Shown: positions 7,772 through 15,416 of the stretch, in pieces
Numbering within the stretch: the stretch's first letter is position 1
Layout of the letters: each line of letters begins with the position of its first letter
Source of the DNA: Oscillibacter faecalis_A
Lineage (GTDB): Bacteria > Bacillota > Clostridia > Oscillospirales > Oscillospiraceae
Assembly (NCBI RefSeq): GCF_029218125.1
Contig: NZ_JARFXX010000009.1
Coordinates: 1-64,000, forward strand
Reading direction: 5' to 3'
DNA: 64,000 nt
The notes under the pieces: generated by a model
What the model was told of the DNA's origin: nothing
Databases searched by the model: none
What the model saw: only the letters and a program-made list of their open reading frames with translations
Made by a program: the position numbers and the translations under genes

Positions 7772-8602
7772 TTAAATGGCAATGGGAATTTTATCCTCGA
7801 AGGGGGCGGGGGTGTAGCCCTCCATCGTAAAGCTGTTCCGGGTGAAGGCATAGAAATCCGTCACGGAGGGGTCTATGGCGAACTTCGGCGCGGGGGCGGG
7901 GGTCTGGGTCAGCATTTTCTCCACGATGGGCACATGGCGGTCGTAAATATGGGCGTCGGCGATGACGTGGACCAGCTCGCCGGGCACAAGGCCGCTGACC
8001 TGAGCCATCATGTACACCAGCACGGCGTACTGCACCACGTTCCAGTTGTTGGCGGCCAGCATATCCTGGCTCCGCTGGTTCAAAATGGCGTTGAGGACAT
8101 TGCCGGAGACGTTGAAGGTCATGGAGTAGGCGCAGGGGTAGAGGTTCATCTCGTGGAGGTCGGCAAAGTTGTAGATGTTGGTCAAGATCCGGCGGCTGGC
8201 GGGGTTATGCTTTAAATCGTAGAGCACCCGGTCCACCTGATCCATGTCTCCCTCGGGATAGTGGTGCTTGACGGCCAGCTGATAGCCGTAAGCCTTGCCG
8301 ATGGAGCCGGTTTCATCCGCCCACTGGTCCCAGATCCGGGCGTTGAGGTCATGGACGTTGTTGGACTTCTTCTGCCAGATCCACAGCAGCTCGTCCACAG
8401 CTGTTTTCCAGTAGGTCCGGCGGAGGGTCAGAATGGGAAATTCCTTTTGCAGATCGTAGCGGTTGACGATGCCGAATTTTTTGATGGTGTGGGCGGGCGT
8501 GCCGTCCTCCCAGTGCGGGCGGACGTTCTGGTCGGTGTCCCAGACGCCGTGGTCCAGAATCTCCCGGATGTTTTGAATGAATACGGTATCCGCGTAGCTC
8601 AT
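7772..8602 (-). CDS. thyA: Thymidylate synthase
   Basis: This 276-residue enzyme methylates dUMP to dTMP using methylene-tetrahydrofolate. Visible landmarks are ASRRIL near 135-140, the catalytic Cys157 in NLYPCAYSMTF, the NQRSQDM dUMP-binding loop at about 175-181 and HVIADAHIYDRH. Unusually, the residue after the catalytic Cys is Ala where classical ThyA has the PCH motif. The ATG at 8602 has GAAGGAG before it and starts the conserved MSYADTVFIQNI segment; the in-frame extension to 8659 covers the promoter. It is transcribed with dfrA and diverges from the AraC-type regulator at 8778. Confidence 0.95.
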   Translation of the reverse strand: MSYADTVFIQNIREILDHGVWDTDQNVRPHWEDGTPAHTIKKFGIVNRYDLQKEFPILTLRRTYWKTAVDELLWIWQKKSNNVHDLNARIWDQWADETGSIGKAYGYQLAVKHHYPEGDMDQVDRVLYDLKHNPASRRILTNIYNFADLHEMNLYPCAYSMTFNVSGNVLNAILNQRSQDMLAANNWNVVQYAVLVYMMAQVSGLVPGELVHVIADAHIYDRHVPIVEKMLTQTPAPAPKFAIDPSVTDFYAFTRNSFTMEGYTPAPFEDKIPIAI

Positions 8603-8630
8603 GTGACAGCTCCTTCGACAGTTTTTCTTT

Positions 8631-8659
8631 ATCATAGCAGAAGCGGAGCGCTTCGGCAA
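8631..8659 (-). promoter_or_regulatory. Sigma-A promoter of thyA-dfrA
   Basis: Minus-strand TTGCCG (8654-8659) and TATGAT (8631-8636) have a 17-base spacer. Confidence 0.7.
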
Positions 8660-8726
8660 TCCAAAATTTCACTGTGAATTTCAGCATATTTTATAGCAAT
8701 TTTCGGCTGAAAACAGAAAATTCACC

Positions 8727-8755
8727 TTGAAAACGCGCAAAAAGTGCGGTAGCAT
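8727..8755 (+). promoter_or_regulatory. Sigma-A promoter of the AraC-type gene
   Basis: TTGAAA (8727-8732) and TAGCAT (8750-8755) have a 17-base spacer. The gene's GTG start follows 22 bases later. Confidence 0.6.
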
Positions 8756-8777
8756 AGAGAAAAAGGGAGGTGGTTTT

Positions 8778-9626
8778 GTGCTGGACCGCAGCGAGGTAGG
8801 CAAGCGGGGCTACTTGGACCGGGATTTCCGGCTGGTGCACCTGAAGGATTCTTTAGCGCCGCGCATCGACTATCACTACCATGAGTTTGACAAGCTGGTA
8901 TTTTTCCTCGGCGGCAGGGTGACCTATGTGGTGGAGGGCGTGACGTATTTCCTCCGGCCGTGGGACATCCTGCTAATTCAGCATAACCTCATCCACCGGC
9001 CCATCATCGATGCCTCAGAGCCCTATGAGCGGGTGGTGCTGTGGCTGGGACGGGACTGGCTGGCGCGCCGCAGCGACCCCGGCGAGCCGTTGGACGCCTG
9101 CCTTGACCACAGCCGGGAAGCGGGCTTCCATCTGTTGCGGACAGCAGAGGAGCGCCGGCTGGGCTATGCCCGGGCCATCGGCCATCTGGAGGATTCCCTG
9201 CGCTCCGAGGAATTCGGCGCCCGCCGTATGGCGGATACTCTGTGCCAGCAGATTCTCATCCATGTGAACCGGGACCTGCTGCGGGCCAATACGGCCCAAT
9301 CGGAAACGGACAGCTACCGGGTGGACCCCAAAATGGAGGAGGTTCTGCGCTATATCGCCTCCCATCTGGAGGAGGATCTATCGGTGGACGCGCTGGCGGG
9401 ACGGTTCTTTATGAGCCGGTACTACCTGATGCACCGCTTCAAGGAGGTGACGGGCTCCACCGTCCACCAGTACACGGTACAAAAGCGCCTGCTTCGGGCG
9501 GGAGAGCTGATTCGCGAGGGCGTGCCGGTGATGAAGGCGGCGGAGCAGGCGGGCTTCCCGGAATATTCCTCGTTTCTGCGGGCGTTCCAGAGCACGTTCC
9601 ACACCAGCCCCCGGAGCTTTAAGTAA
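8778..9626 (+). CDS. AraC-family transcriptional regulator
   Basis: This 282-residue protein has an N-terminal cupin-type sensing domain (about 1-120, with the HYHEFDKLVFFLGG and FLRPWDILLIQHNLIHRP strands and paired histidines) and a C-terminal double helix-turn-helix (about 185-282, with SVDALAGRFFMSRYYLMHRF and AGFPEYSSFLRAFQ). Such proteins usually sense a small sugar or related ligand and activate neighbouring genes. GTG at 8778 is favoured because GGGAGG lies 7 bases upstream; an ATG further up falls in the promoter. No sugar genes are adjacent, so the target is unknown. It is divergent from thyA. Confidence 0.9.
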   Translation: MLDRSEVGKRGYLDRDFRLVHLKDSLAPRIDYHYHEFDKLVFFLGGRVTYVVEGVTYFLRPWDILLIQHNLIHRPIIDASEPYERVVLWLGRDWLARRSDPGEPLDACLDHSREAGFHLLRTAEERRLGYARAIGHLEDSLRSEEFGARRMADTLCQQILIHVNRDLLRANTAQSETDSYRVDPKMEEVLRYIASHLEEDLSVDALAGRFFMSRYYLMHRFKEVTGSTVHQYTVQKRLLRAGELIREGVPVMKAAEQAGFPEYSSFLRAFQSTFHTSPRSFK

Positions 9627-9630
9627 AATA

Positions 9631-9654
9631 GCGCCCTGCCGAAAGGCGGGGCGC
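9631..9654 (+). terminator. Hairpin after the AraC-type gene
   Basis: GCGCCCTGCC and GGCGGGGCGC pair around GAAA, then CTGCTTTGC. This is a likely terminator with a weak U-tract. Confidence 0.55.
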
Positions 9655-9666
9655 TGCTTTGCTGTC

Positions 9667-9709
9667 AAAAGAGAGACCGCAGCGGTGGTACCGATGCGGT
9701 CTCTTTTTT
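9667..9709. terminator. Bidirectional terminator between AraC-type gene and sufB-like gene
   Basis: AAAAGAGAGACCGCA and TGCGGTCTCTTTTTT form a near-perfect stem with A- and U-runs on its two sides. It serves the converging genes on both strands. Confidence 0.88.
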
Positions 9710-9712
9710 GAT

Positions 9713-10639
9713 TTATGCAAGGAAGCCCTTGAGGATGCACTCCTCGGCCTCCTCCGGGGTTAGTCCCAGCGTTTCCAGCTTCAAAAGCTGGTCTCCGGCG
9801 ATTTTGCCGATGGCGGCCTCGTGGACCAGTTGTGCCTCTGTGCTGTTGGCTACGATGGCGGGAATGGACTGGATATGGGCCTCGTCCATGATAATGGAGT
9901 CGCACTGAACATGGCCGAAGCAGGCGCTGTTGCCCACCATTTTTGGATAGAAGGTCTGGCGGGAGGTGTTTTTGGCAACGGAACGGGAAATGACCCGGCC
10001 CCTGGAATTTTCACCGTCAAGAACGATTTCCATATCGCTTTCGGCCACCTGATCGCCATGGGTCATGAGCCGCTCCGTGACCACCGCCTCGGCATTTTTG
10101 CCGCAGACGATCTTTGTTTCCCGCTTTGTGGAGTCGATGCCGCGAATCTGCACGGTCTCCATTTGAATGGAGGCGCCCTCCTCCAGATAGACTACCGTTT
10201 GGGGATTCATAATGCGGCCGCCGGTGCCGTCGCCCTCGCCGTAGTGCTTCTCCGTGTACTTTACATGGGAATTTTTGCCGACATAGAAGGTGTGCAGACC
10301 GTCATGGCGGCTGGCCTCGGCGCCGCAGTTGTGGATACCGCAGCCCGCTACAATGTCCACATCGCAGTCCTCACCGATGTAGAAGTCATTATAGACCATT
10401 TCCTGAATGCCGGGCTTTGTGATGATGACGGGAATGTGGCACTGCTCGCCCTTGGTCCCGTCCTTGATGCGGATGTCAATGCCGCTTTTGCCATCGGTCT
10501 TTCCAGTGATCTCAATGTGCTCCGTGGACTGGCGGCCATCGCAGCCGGAGTCCTTGCGGATGTTGAAGGCGCCTACCGGCTTGCCAATCAGGTCCGCGAT
10601 TTTTTCCAGCAGCTCCCGATCTACCTGAGATTCCATCAT
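9713..10639 (-). CDS. SufB/SufD-family Fe-S scaffold, short form
   Basis: This 308-residue protein has only the SufBD beta-helix core and C-terminal helices; it is much shorter than canonical SufB (about 470). The C-terminal signature is clear: FGHVQCDSIIMD, whose Cys246 matches the essential SufB cysteine, then VHEAAIGKIAGDQLLKL (about 272-288). It should act with SufC as the scaffold on which Fe-S clusters are assembled in the cytosol. It begins at ATG 10639, overlapping the sufC stop by ATGA. Known comparators are the minimal SUF-like (SMS) pairs reported from anaerobes. No sufS, sufU or sufE is nearby, so the sulfur donor must be encoded elsewhere. Confidence 0.88.
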   Translation of the reverse strand: MMESQVDRELLEKIADLIGKPVGAFNIRKDSGCDGRQSTEHIEITGKTDGKSGIDIRIKDGTKGEQCHIPVIITKPGIQEMVYNDFYIGEDCDVDIVAGCGIHNCGAEASRHDGLHTFYVGKNSHVKYTEKHYGEGDGTGGRIMNPQTVVYLEEGASIQMETVQIRGIDSTKRETKIVCGKNAEAVVTERLMTHGDQVAESDMEIVLDGENSRGRVISRSVAKNTSRQTFYPKMVGNSACFGHVQCDSIIMDEAHIQSIPAIVANSTEAQLVHEAAIGKIAGDQLLKLETLGLTPEEAEECILKGFLA

Positions 10640-11376
10640 AAGGCGTGTACCTCCTTGTTCAGTACCGGGCAGGAGCCCAGCGTATCAGACAGAATTTGCG
10701 GCAGAATGTCCTGCGGCAGACCCCGGTGCCGGATGGCACCGTCGCCCACAACGATGACCTCATCCGCCAGTGAAATAATACGCTCCTGATGGGAAATGAT
10801 GATCATGGTGGCGCTGCCCTGACTGTGGATCTGCTCGAAGGTCTCCGTCAGCCGGGCGAAGGACCACAGGTCGATGCCTGCCTCCGGCTCGTCGAAGATC
10901 ATCAGGTCGGCGTTCCGGGCCAGAATGGAGGCGATCTCAATGCGCTTGACCTCGCCGCCGGAGAGGGACACATCCACTTCACGGTCCAGATAGTCATTGG
11001 CGCAGAGCCCCACCTTGGTGAGGTACTGGCAGCATTTGTCCTTGGAGAGCTTTTCATCGCCGGAGGCGATGGTCAGAAGGTCCCGGACCGTCAGCCCCTT
11101 GAAGCGGGGAGGCTGCTGAAAGCCGTAGCTGATGCCAAGCTTGGCCCGTTCCGTAATAGTCATGTGGGTAACGTCCTGACCGTTCCAGATGATCTGGCCG
11201 GCCGTGGGGGTGACGAGACCCATGATGATTTTTGCCAGCGTGGTCTTTCCACCGCCGTTGGGGCCGGTAAAGACCACCAGACGGTGCTCGTCGATGCACA
11301 GGGAGATGTCCTTCAGAATGTCCAGCGTTCCCTCCGGCTCCTGAACGGAGTAGCTGATGTGCTTGAGTTCCAGCAT
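10636..11376 (-). CDS. sufC: Fe-S assembly ATPase SufC
   Basis: This 246-residue soluble ABC-type ATPase powers the SufB-type scaffold. Visible motifs are Walker A GPNGGGKTT at 38-46, the Q-loop in SYGFQQPPRFKGL, signature LSGGEVKRIEIA and Walker B LMIFDEPEAGID, with switch histidine in IIISHQ. The length matches SufC (about 245-260). The ATG at 11376 has AAAGGAGG eight bases upstream; the frame is open further upstream but that segment contains promoter-like sequence (TATACT). It is the first gene of the pair and overlaps the sufB-like start. Confidence 0.95.
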   Translation of the reverse strand: MLELKHISYSVQEPEGTLDILKDISLCIDEHRLVVFTGPNGGGKTTLAKIIMGLVTPTAGQIIWNGQDVTHMTITERAKLGISYGFQQPPRFKGLTVRDLLTIASGDEKLSKDKCCQYLTKVGLCANDYLDREVDVSLSGGEVKRIEIASILARNADLMIFDEPEAGIDLWSFARLTETFEQIHSQGSATMIIISHQERIISLADEVIVVGDGAIRHRGLPQDILPQILSDTLGSCPVLNKEVHAL

Positions 11377-11612
11377 GGAATATCCTCCTTTTGAAAAGGA
11401 AACTGATCGTTTATTTTCCTTTAGTATACCAAAAAATGGCGGGATTATGGGTTGCAGAAGCAACAGAAAAAGGCGAAATTCCATGAAAATCGCCTGAGTA
11501 CTCACCATACCATATTTGGAAAGGATTGTCAAAGGCTGCCGCGGCTTTTTTTGGAAAATCCGGTACCTTTTCGGCCTGTCGGCATAGGCTGGAGGGAAAA
11601 GGAGGGGAGCAT

Positions 11613-12233
11613 ATGGCACAGGTACTCCCGGAGGTTTATGATTTCAGGCAGCATGACCGGCTCTGGCGACGGGTGCAGCCGGGGCTGGAGCCTTATCCGG
11701 AGGCGGATACATCCGGAGGAAATCAAGCGCAGACATCCGACGCGGGTATGACATTGGCGCAGGAGAGCCGCCTGCCCGGAGCGGAGCAAAACCCCTGCTG
11801 CATGGGGACGGAGGCGGCGGAGCTGCTGACGGTTTTGGAGGGCTATATCGCCGATGAACTGGCGGAGCGGCGGCTGTATCTGGCACTGGCCCAGCGAGCG
11901 CCGGTCTGGGCGCGGCAGACTATGCGGGAGCTGGCGGAGGATGAGGGCGATCATGCCCGGCAGCTTATGACCGCCCGGTACCTCATTACCGGCCAATGCC
12001 GGCAGCCGGAGGCGCTGCCGCTGGAACTGGTGTCCGCCGGGGATTGGTGCGCGCTGCTGCGGCAGCGGTATCACAGCGAGGTCTGCGGCGGCATGAATTA
12101 TGCCCGCACGGCGGATTCCACCCCGGACCACTGCCTTGCGGAGCTGCTGAACGGTCTCAGCGCCGCAGAATACCGCCATGCGGAGCGGATTCGGGGCTTG
12201 CTGGAGCGGTGCCTCGGGCAGCGGAAGTGCTGA
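11613..12233 (+). CDS. Ferritin-like diiron-domain protein
   Basis: This 206-residue protein of unknown function carries a four-helix ferritin-like pattern. A first Glu in YIADELAERRLYLAL is followed by an ExxH (EGDH) in LAEDEGDHARQL, then a second Glu in YHSEVCGGMNYA and an ExxH in AAEYRHAERI. That is a full set of diiron ligands, as in rubrerythrin-like proteins. The N-terminal about 60 residues are low in conservation and proline-rich. The ATG at 11613 follows GGAGGGGAGCAT. It lies between the suf genes (other strand) and a greA-like gene. A role in peroxide or iron handling is possible but not shown. Confidence 0.65.
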   Translation: MAQVLPEVYDFRQHDRLWRRVQPGLEPYPEADTSGGNQAQTSDAGMTLAQESRLPGAEQNPCCMGTEAAELLTVLEGYIADELAERRLYLALAQRAPVWARQTMRELAEDEGDHARQLMTARYLITGQCRQPEALPLELVSAGDWCALLRQRYHSEVCGGMNYARTADSTPDHCLAELLNGLSAAEYRHAERIRGLLERCLGQRKC

Positions 12234-12273
12234 AAATATAAACCGCGAAAGCCTGCGGGACAGTGACGGGGCA

Positions 12274-12302
12274 TTGTCCTGCGGGTATTTTTGTGCTATA
12301 CT
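12274..12302 (+). promoter_or_regulatory. Sigma-A promoter of the GreA-like gene
   Basis: TTGTCC (12274-12279) and TATACT (12297-12302) have a 17-base spacer. Confidence 0.7.
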
Positions 12303-12337
12303 GCATTGCAATATGAAAAGCAATGGAGGCACAGACC

Positions 12338-12841
12338 ATGTACGATGAATTGACGGAAGTGGACATCCGCAAGATGCAGGAGGAAATGGACTACCGAATC
12401 CGGGAGCTGCGGCCGCAGTTCATCGAGGAGGTCCAGACCGCCCGGGCATTCGGAGACCTCAGCGAGAACTATGAATATAAATGCGCCAAGCAGGCCAAAA
12501 ACCGCAACGATAGCCGCATCCGCTATCTGGAGCGGATGATTCGCACGGCGAAGGTCATCAAGGTACAGGAGCAGGCGGATGCCGTGGGCCTTTTCGACAC
12601 GGTGACGATCTACAACGAAATGCTGGAAAAGGAAATGACCGTCCGCATTGTCACCACGCTGCGGCAGGACGCGCTGAAGGGCCTCATCAGCAAGGAGTCC
12701 CCGGTGGGACAGGCGCTCATGGGCCATAGGGTCGGCGACCGGGTACAGGTGGCGGTCAGTCCGGAGCTGAAGTACACCGTGGAGATTCGGAGCATCGAAA
12801 AGGGAACCGACGATGAGAGTCTGGACATCAGCAGCTATTAA
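12338..12841 (+). CDS. GreA/GreB-family transcription elongation factor
   Basis: This 167-residue protein has a GreA-type N-terminal coiled coil with the acidic tip GDLSENYEYK near residue 40, which enters the RNA polymerase secondary channel and stimulates transcript cleavage. A C-terminal FKBP-like domain follows, ending in GDRVQVAVSPELKYTVEIRSI. It differs from canonical GreA by a longer, more basic coiled coil (KQAKNRNDSRIRYLERM). ATG 12338 was preferred over ATG 12323 because GGAGGC lies between the two with good spacing to the second. It may be a second, divergent Gre factor rather than the housekeeping one. Confidence 0.85.
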   Translation: MYDELTEVDIRKMQEEMDYRIRELRPQFIEEVQTARAFGDLSENYEYKCAKQAKNRNDSRIRYLERMIRTAKVIKVQEQADAVGLFDTVTIYNEMLEKEMTVRIVTTLRQDALKGLISKESPVGQALMGHRVGDRVQVAVSPELKYTVEIRSIEKGTDDESLDISSY

Positions 12842-12957
12842 GACCCGGACGCGGCAGCTATATAATTCGGATGAAAAATGGGAAAGCCTATTGAAATATG
12901 GGCAATGTTGCCGTAAAATAAAACTGGAATCCTGTTGAATTCAGAGGAGGACGCGCC

Positions 12958-13515
12958 ATGCGTGTGATCACCGGCTCCGCTCGGGGCCGCCGCTTAAAAG
13001 AGCTGGAGGGAATGGAGACCCGCCCGACAACGGATCGAGTGAAGGAGGGACTGTTCAACGTCCTGCAATTCGATATTGAGGGGCGGCGGGTGCTGGACCT
13101 GTTCGCGGGGACGGGGCAGCTTGGAATCGAGTGTCTCAGCCGCGGAGCGGCCTCCGCTGTATTTGTGGACAAGCGACCTGACGCCGTGAAGCTGATTCGG
13201 GAAAATTTGAAGCTCTGCGACCTGACGGACCGGGCCCGCGTTGTGGCCGGGGACTCCATGGAGTTTTTGAAGTCCGTCCGGGAAAAATTTGATCTGGTGC
13301 TGCTGGACCCGCCTTATCAGGCGGAGCTTTTGGAGGCGGCCATCGCTCATATTGCGCGGCACGATCTGCTGACGCCCCACGGTATGATGGCGGCGGAGCA
13401 CCCGGCGGATAAAACTCTGCCGGCGCTGTCCGCACCCTATCGCATGGGCCGGACGTACCGCTACGGCAAGATCGCCGTGACCATCTATCACCGGGACGGG
13501 GAGGCAGAGGCATGA
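12958..13515 (+). CDS. rsmD: 16S rRNA (guanine-966-N2)-methyltransferase
   Basis: This 185-residue SAM-dependent enzyme methylates G966 of 16S rRNA in the 30S subunit. Motif I VLDLFAGTGQLGIECLSRGA (about 44-63) binds SAM and LVLLDPPY holds the catalytic DPPY. The N-terminal RVITGSARGRRLKEL is typical. GAGGAGG precedes the ATG. It overlaps coaD by ATGA; the rsmD-coaD pair is a common Firmicute arrangement. Confidence 0.95.
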   Translation: MRVITGSARGRRLKELEGMETRPTTDRVKEGLFNVLQFDIEGRRVLDLFAGTGQLGIECLSRGAASAVFVDKRPDAVKLIRENLKLCDLTDRARVVAGDSMEFLKSVREKFDLVLLDPPYQAELLEAAIAHIARHDLLTPHGMMAAEHPADKTLPALSAPYRMGRTYRYGKIAVTIYHRDGEAEA

Positions 13516-13997
13516 GAATCGCAGTCTGCTCCGGCAGCTTTGACCCCATCACGCTGGGACATATGGACATTATCCGCCGCACGGCGGCCTGCTTCGATCA
13601 GGTGTATGTATGTGTCAGCCCTAACACTGAAAAGCGGGGCCAGATGTTCACGCCGAAGCAAAAGCTGAAATTAGTGGAGGCGGCGGTGGCGGAGCTGCCC
13701 AACGTCACAGCGGAGTTGTACGGCGGTTTGCTGTCGGACTACGCGGCGGAGCATAGGGCCACGGCCATTGTCCGGGGCATTCGCAGCGCCGGGGACTTTG
13801 ACACGGAGTACCAGCAGGCCATGGTGAACCGGGGACTGCACCCGGGACTTGAGACACTGCTGCTGCCGGCGGACCCGGCTTATGTATATTTGAGCTCTAC
13901 GGTGGCGCGGGAAATGATTCACTACCGCCAGCCGTTGGAAAAATATTTGCCGAAGGCGGTCCTGCCCCTGATTCGGGACTGGACAGAGGAAAGATAA
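13512..13997 (+). CDS. coaD: Pantetheine-phosphate adenylyltransferase
   Basis: This 161-residue enzyme makes dephospho-CoA from phosphopantetheine and ATP. The nucleotidyltransferase HxGH-type motif is in GSFDPITLGHMDIIRR (about 8-23), IVRGIRSAGDFDTEYQQA is the substrate-binding region and YVYLSSTVAREM carries the SSTxVR-like signature. The length is standard. It is translationally coupled to rsmD and followed 12 bases later by a coiled-coil gene. Confidence 0.97.
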   Translation: MRIAVCSGSFDPITLGHMDIIRRTAACFDQVYVCVSPNTEKRGQMFTPKQKLKLVEAAVAELPNVTAELYGGLLSDYAAEHRATAIVRGIRSAGDFDTEYQQAMVNRGLHPGLETLLLPADPAYVYLSSTVAREMIHYRQPLEKYLPKAVLPLIRDWTEER

Positions 13998-14009
13998 GGA
14001 GAGTGCGTT

Positions 14010-14537
14010 ATGGCTGAAAATGATGTCAACCGCTTGATCGATATGCTGTATGAACGGGTGGAGGACGCCAAGTCCCCGGCCCTGAAGCCTAATTTGAGCA
14101 TGGTGGACCGGGACGAGATTCTGGATCTGCTGGACGAGCTGCGCAGCCAGCTTCCCGTGGAGCTGAAGCGGGCGCAGGAGCTGCTGGCCGCCCGGGAAAA
14201 ATTTGTGGACGAGGCCAAGCGGGATGTGGAGCGCATGATGCGTCAGGCGGACCTGGAGGCCAAGAGCAAGATTTCCGACAGCGAGGTGCTCTATGCCGCC
14301 AAGGAAAAGGCCCGGAAGATCATCGCGGATGCCGAGGACCGCTCCCGCCAGCTCTGTCAGGTGGCCAATGAGTACGCCGAGGATGCACTGGCCCGGACGG
14401 AGGAGGCCGTGCAGGCCGCTCTGACCGAGGTGAAGCAGTCCCGGTCCGCGTTCCGGGCCGCCTCCGCCGCCAAGCTCCAGGAGCAGCGGGAAAAGCTGGA
14501 CGCAGAGAAGAAAAATGCGGAGCAGCCGGAGAGCTGA
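14010..14537 (+). CDS. Uncharacterised coiled-coil protein
   Basis: This 175-residue protein is highly charged and almost wholly helical. Residues about 45-165 are rich in Ala, Glu, Lys and Arg with heptad-like spacing, resembling stator or DivIVA-like coiled coils. There is no signal peptide or membrane segment. It lies 12 bases after coaD with AAGGAGAGTG before its ATG, so it is probably in the rsmD-coaD operon, just ahead of the division cluster. Vacuolar-ATPase-subunit-like names are often attached to such sequences, but I see no specific evidence for that. Function is unknown. Confidence 0.75.
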   Translation: MAENDVNRLIDMLYERVEDAKSPALKPNLSMVDRDEILDLLDELRSQLPVELKRAQELLAAREKFVDEAKRDVERMMRQADLEAKSKISDSEVLYAAKEKARKIIADAEDRSRQLCQVANEYAEDALARTEEAVQAALTEVKQSRSAFRAASAAKLQEQREKLDAEKKNAEQPES

Positions 14538-14689
14538 CGCCGTATTCTAAAGGCGGACAGTGTTCGGTTGACCGTAACCGAGGCCGGCAGACAAGAAAGG
14601 GAACGGAATTTGTTGAAATTTTGTTAAAAATCACGAAAAATGTCGTGCAACATTTTTGAGACAACCAATATATAGCGCGATAAATGCAA

Positions 14690-14735
14690 AGGAAGGCCCA
14701 TCGACACAAGATATTGTGCCGATGGGCTTTCCTTA
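14690..14735. terminator. Terminator after the rsmD-coaD operon
   Basis: AAGGAAGGCCCATCG and CGATGGGCTTTCCTT form a long stem around ACACAAGATATTGTGC, which itself can extend the pairing. A U-rich tail (TATTTTA) follows. Confidence 0.88.
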
Positions 14736-14760
14736 TTTTACGTAAACCACCGAAACGAGA

Positions 14761-14776
14761 TAGAACGTCTGTTCTA
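14761..14776. promoter_or_regulatory. LexA-like palindrome
   Basis: TAGAACGTCTGTTCTA contains GAAC-N4-GTTC, the core of the Gram-positive LexA (DinR) box CGAACRNRYGTTCG, with one or two departures from consensus. It sits 71 bases upstream of the mraZ -35 box. Binding is inferred only. Confidence 0.4.
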
Positions 14777-14846
14777 AAATGCGCGGTTTCTCAGATTTTT
14801 GGAAAGAAATGGCTTAATTGCAAGGGTTTGCGTCGGAAAAAAATGC

Positions 14847-14875
14847 TTGCAATCCATTTTGGAATCGCTTATACT
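14847..14875 (+). promoter_or_regulatory. Sigma-A promoter of the mraZ (dcw) operon
   Basis: TTGCAA (14847-14852) and TATACT (14870-14875) are separated by 17 bases. Confidence 0.82.
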
Positions 14876-14887
14876 CAGGGTACATGG

Positions 14888-14902
14888 TGGGGAAAAGTGG
14901 GG
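14888..14902 (+). promoter_or_regulatory. Putative MraZ operator
   Basis: Two TGGGG repeats at 14888-14892 and 14898-14902 are spaced with the 10-base period known for MraZ binding sites (TGGGN repeats separated by 5). They fall just after the predicted transcription start, where MraZ could repress its own operon. A third repeat is not clear. Confidence 0.55.
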
Positions 14903-14969
14903 ATGATGTGCACACCTGTGCCACAAAAAGCCACGATGACCCAAAAAGTAGGGAAGGAGGGCATTGGCC

Positions 14970-15413
14970 GTGACGAGACTCATGGGTAAGTCGAACAATA
15001 CCATCGACTCCAAGGGGCGGCTGGTGATTCCCTCCAATATGCGGGAGGCGCTGGGCGATGTCTTCTACATCACCATCGGCGCTCAGCATTGCCTGACCAT
15101 CTATCCCGAGGCCAAGTGGAACCAGATGTCCGAGGATATGGACGAGCTGCCCTATACCGAGGCCCGGGCGCTGACGCTGCTGTATGCCAATGCGGTGCAG
15201 TGCGAGCCGGACAGTCAGGGCCGTGTGCTGATTCCCGCCGCCCTGCGGAGCTATGCGAATTTGAAAAAATCCGCCACCATTGTAGGTATGAACGCCTTTG
15301 CCGAGATCTGGGACACCGCCACATGGACGGAGCGGGAGCGCCAGATGCTGGAGGAGGACGATATGGCCGCCGCCATGGACGCTCTGGCCCGGGCGCGGCG
15401 GAACCGGGGGTAA
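14970..15413 (+). CDS. mraZ: Transcriptional regulator MraZ
   Basis: This about 147-residue protein consists of two SpoVT-AbrB-like beta domains: NTIDSKGRLVIPSNMRE near the N-terminus and CEPDSQGRVLIPAALRS in the middle. In other bacteria MraZ forms a ring and represses the dcw operon by binding TGGG-type repeats, and such repeats are present just upstream. The start is uncertain: AGGAGG at 14955-14960 is 9 bases from GTG 14970, 3 from TTG 14964 and 21 from ATG 14982, so I favour GTG. The rsmH start follows 3 bases after the stop. Confidence 0.93.
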   Translation: MTRLMGKSNNTIDSKGRLVIPSNMREALGDVFYITIGAQHCLTIYPEAKWNQMSEDMDELPYTEARALTLLYANAVQCEPDSQGRVLIPAALRSYANLKKSATIVGMNAFAEIWDTATWTERERQMLEEDDMAAAMDALARARRNRG

Positions 15414-15416
15414 GGC

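Larger units (their letters stand above)
14538..14969 (+). other. Intergenic region before the dcw cluster
   Basis: No convincing gene is seen in these bases. They hold a strong terminator (14690-14735), a LexA-like palindrome (14761-14776), a sigma-A promoter (14847-14875) and two MraZ-type TGGGG repeats (14888-14902), each listed separately. Confidence 0.7.
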
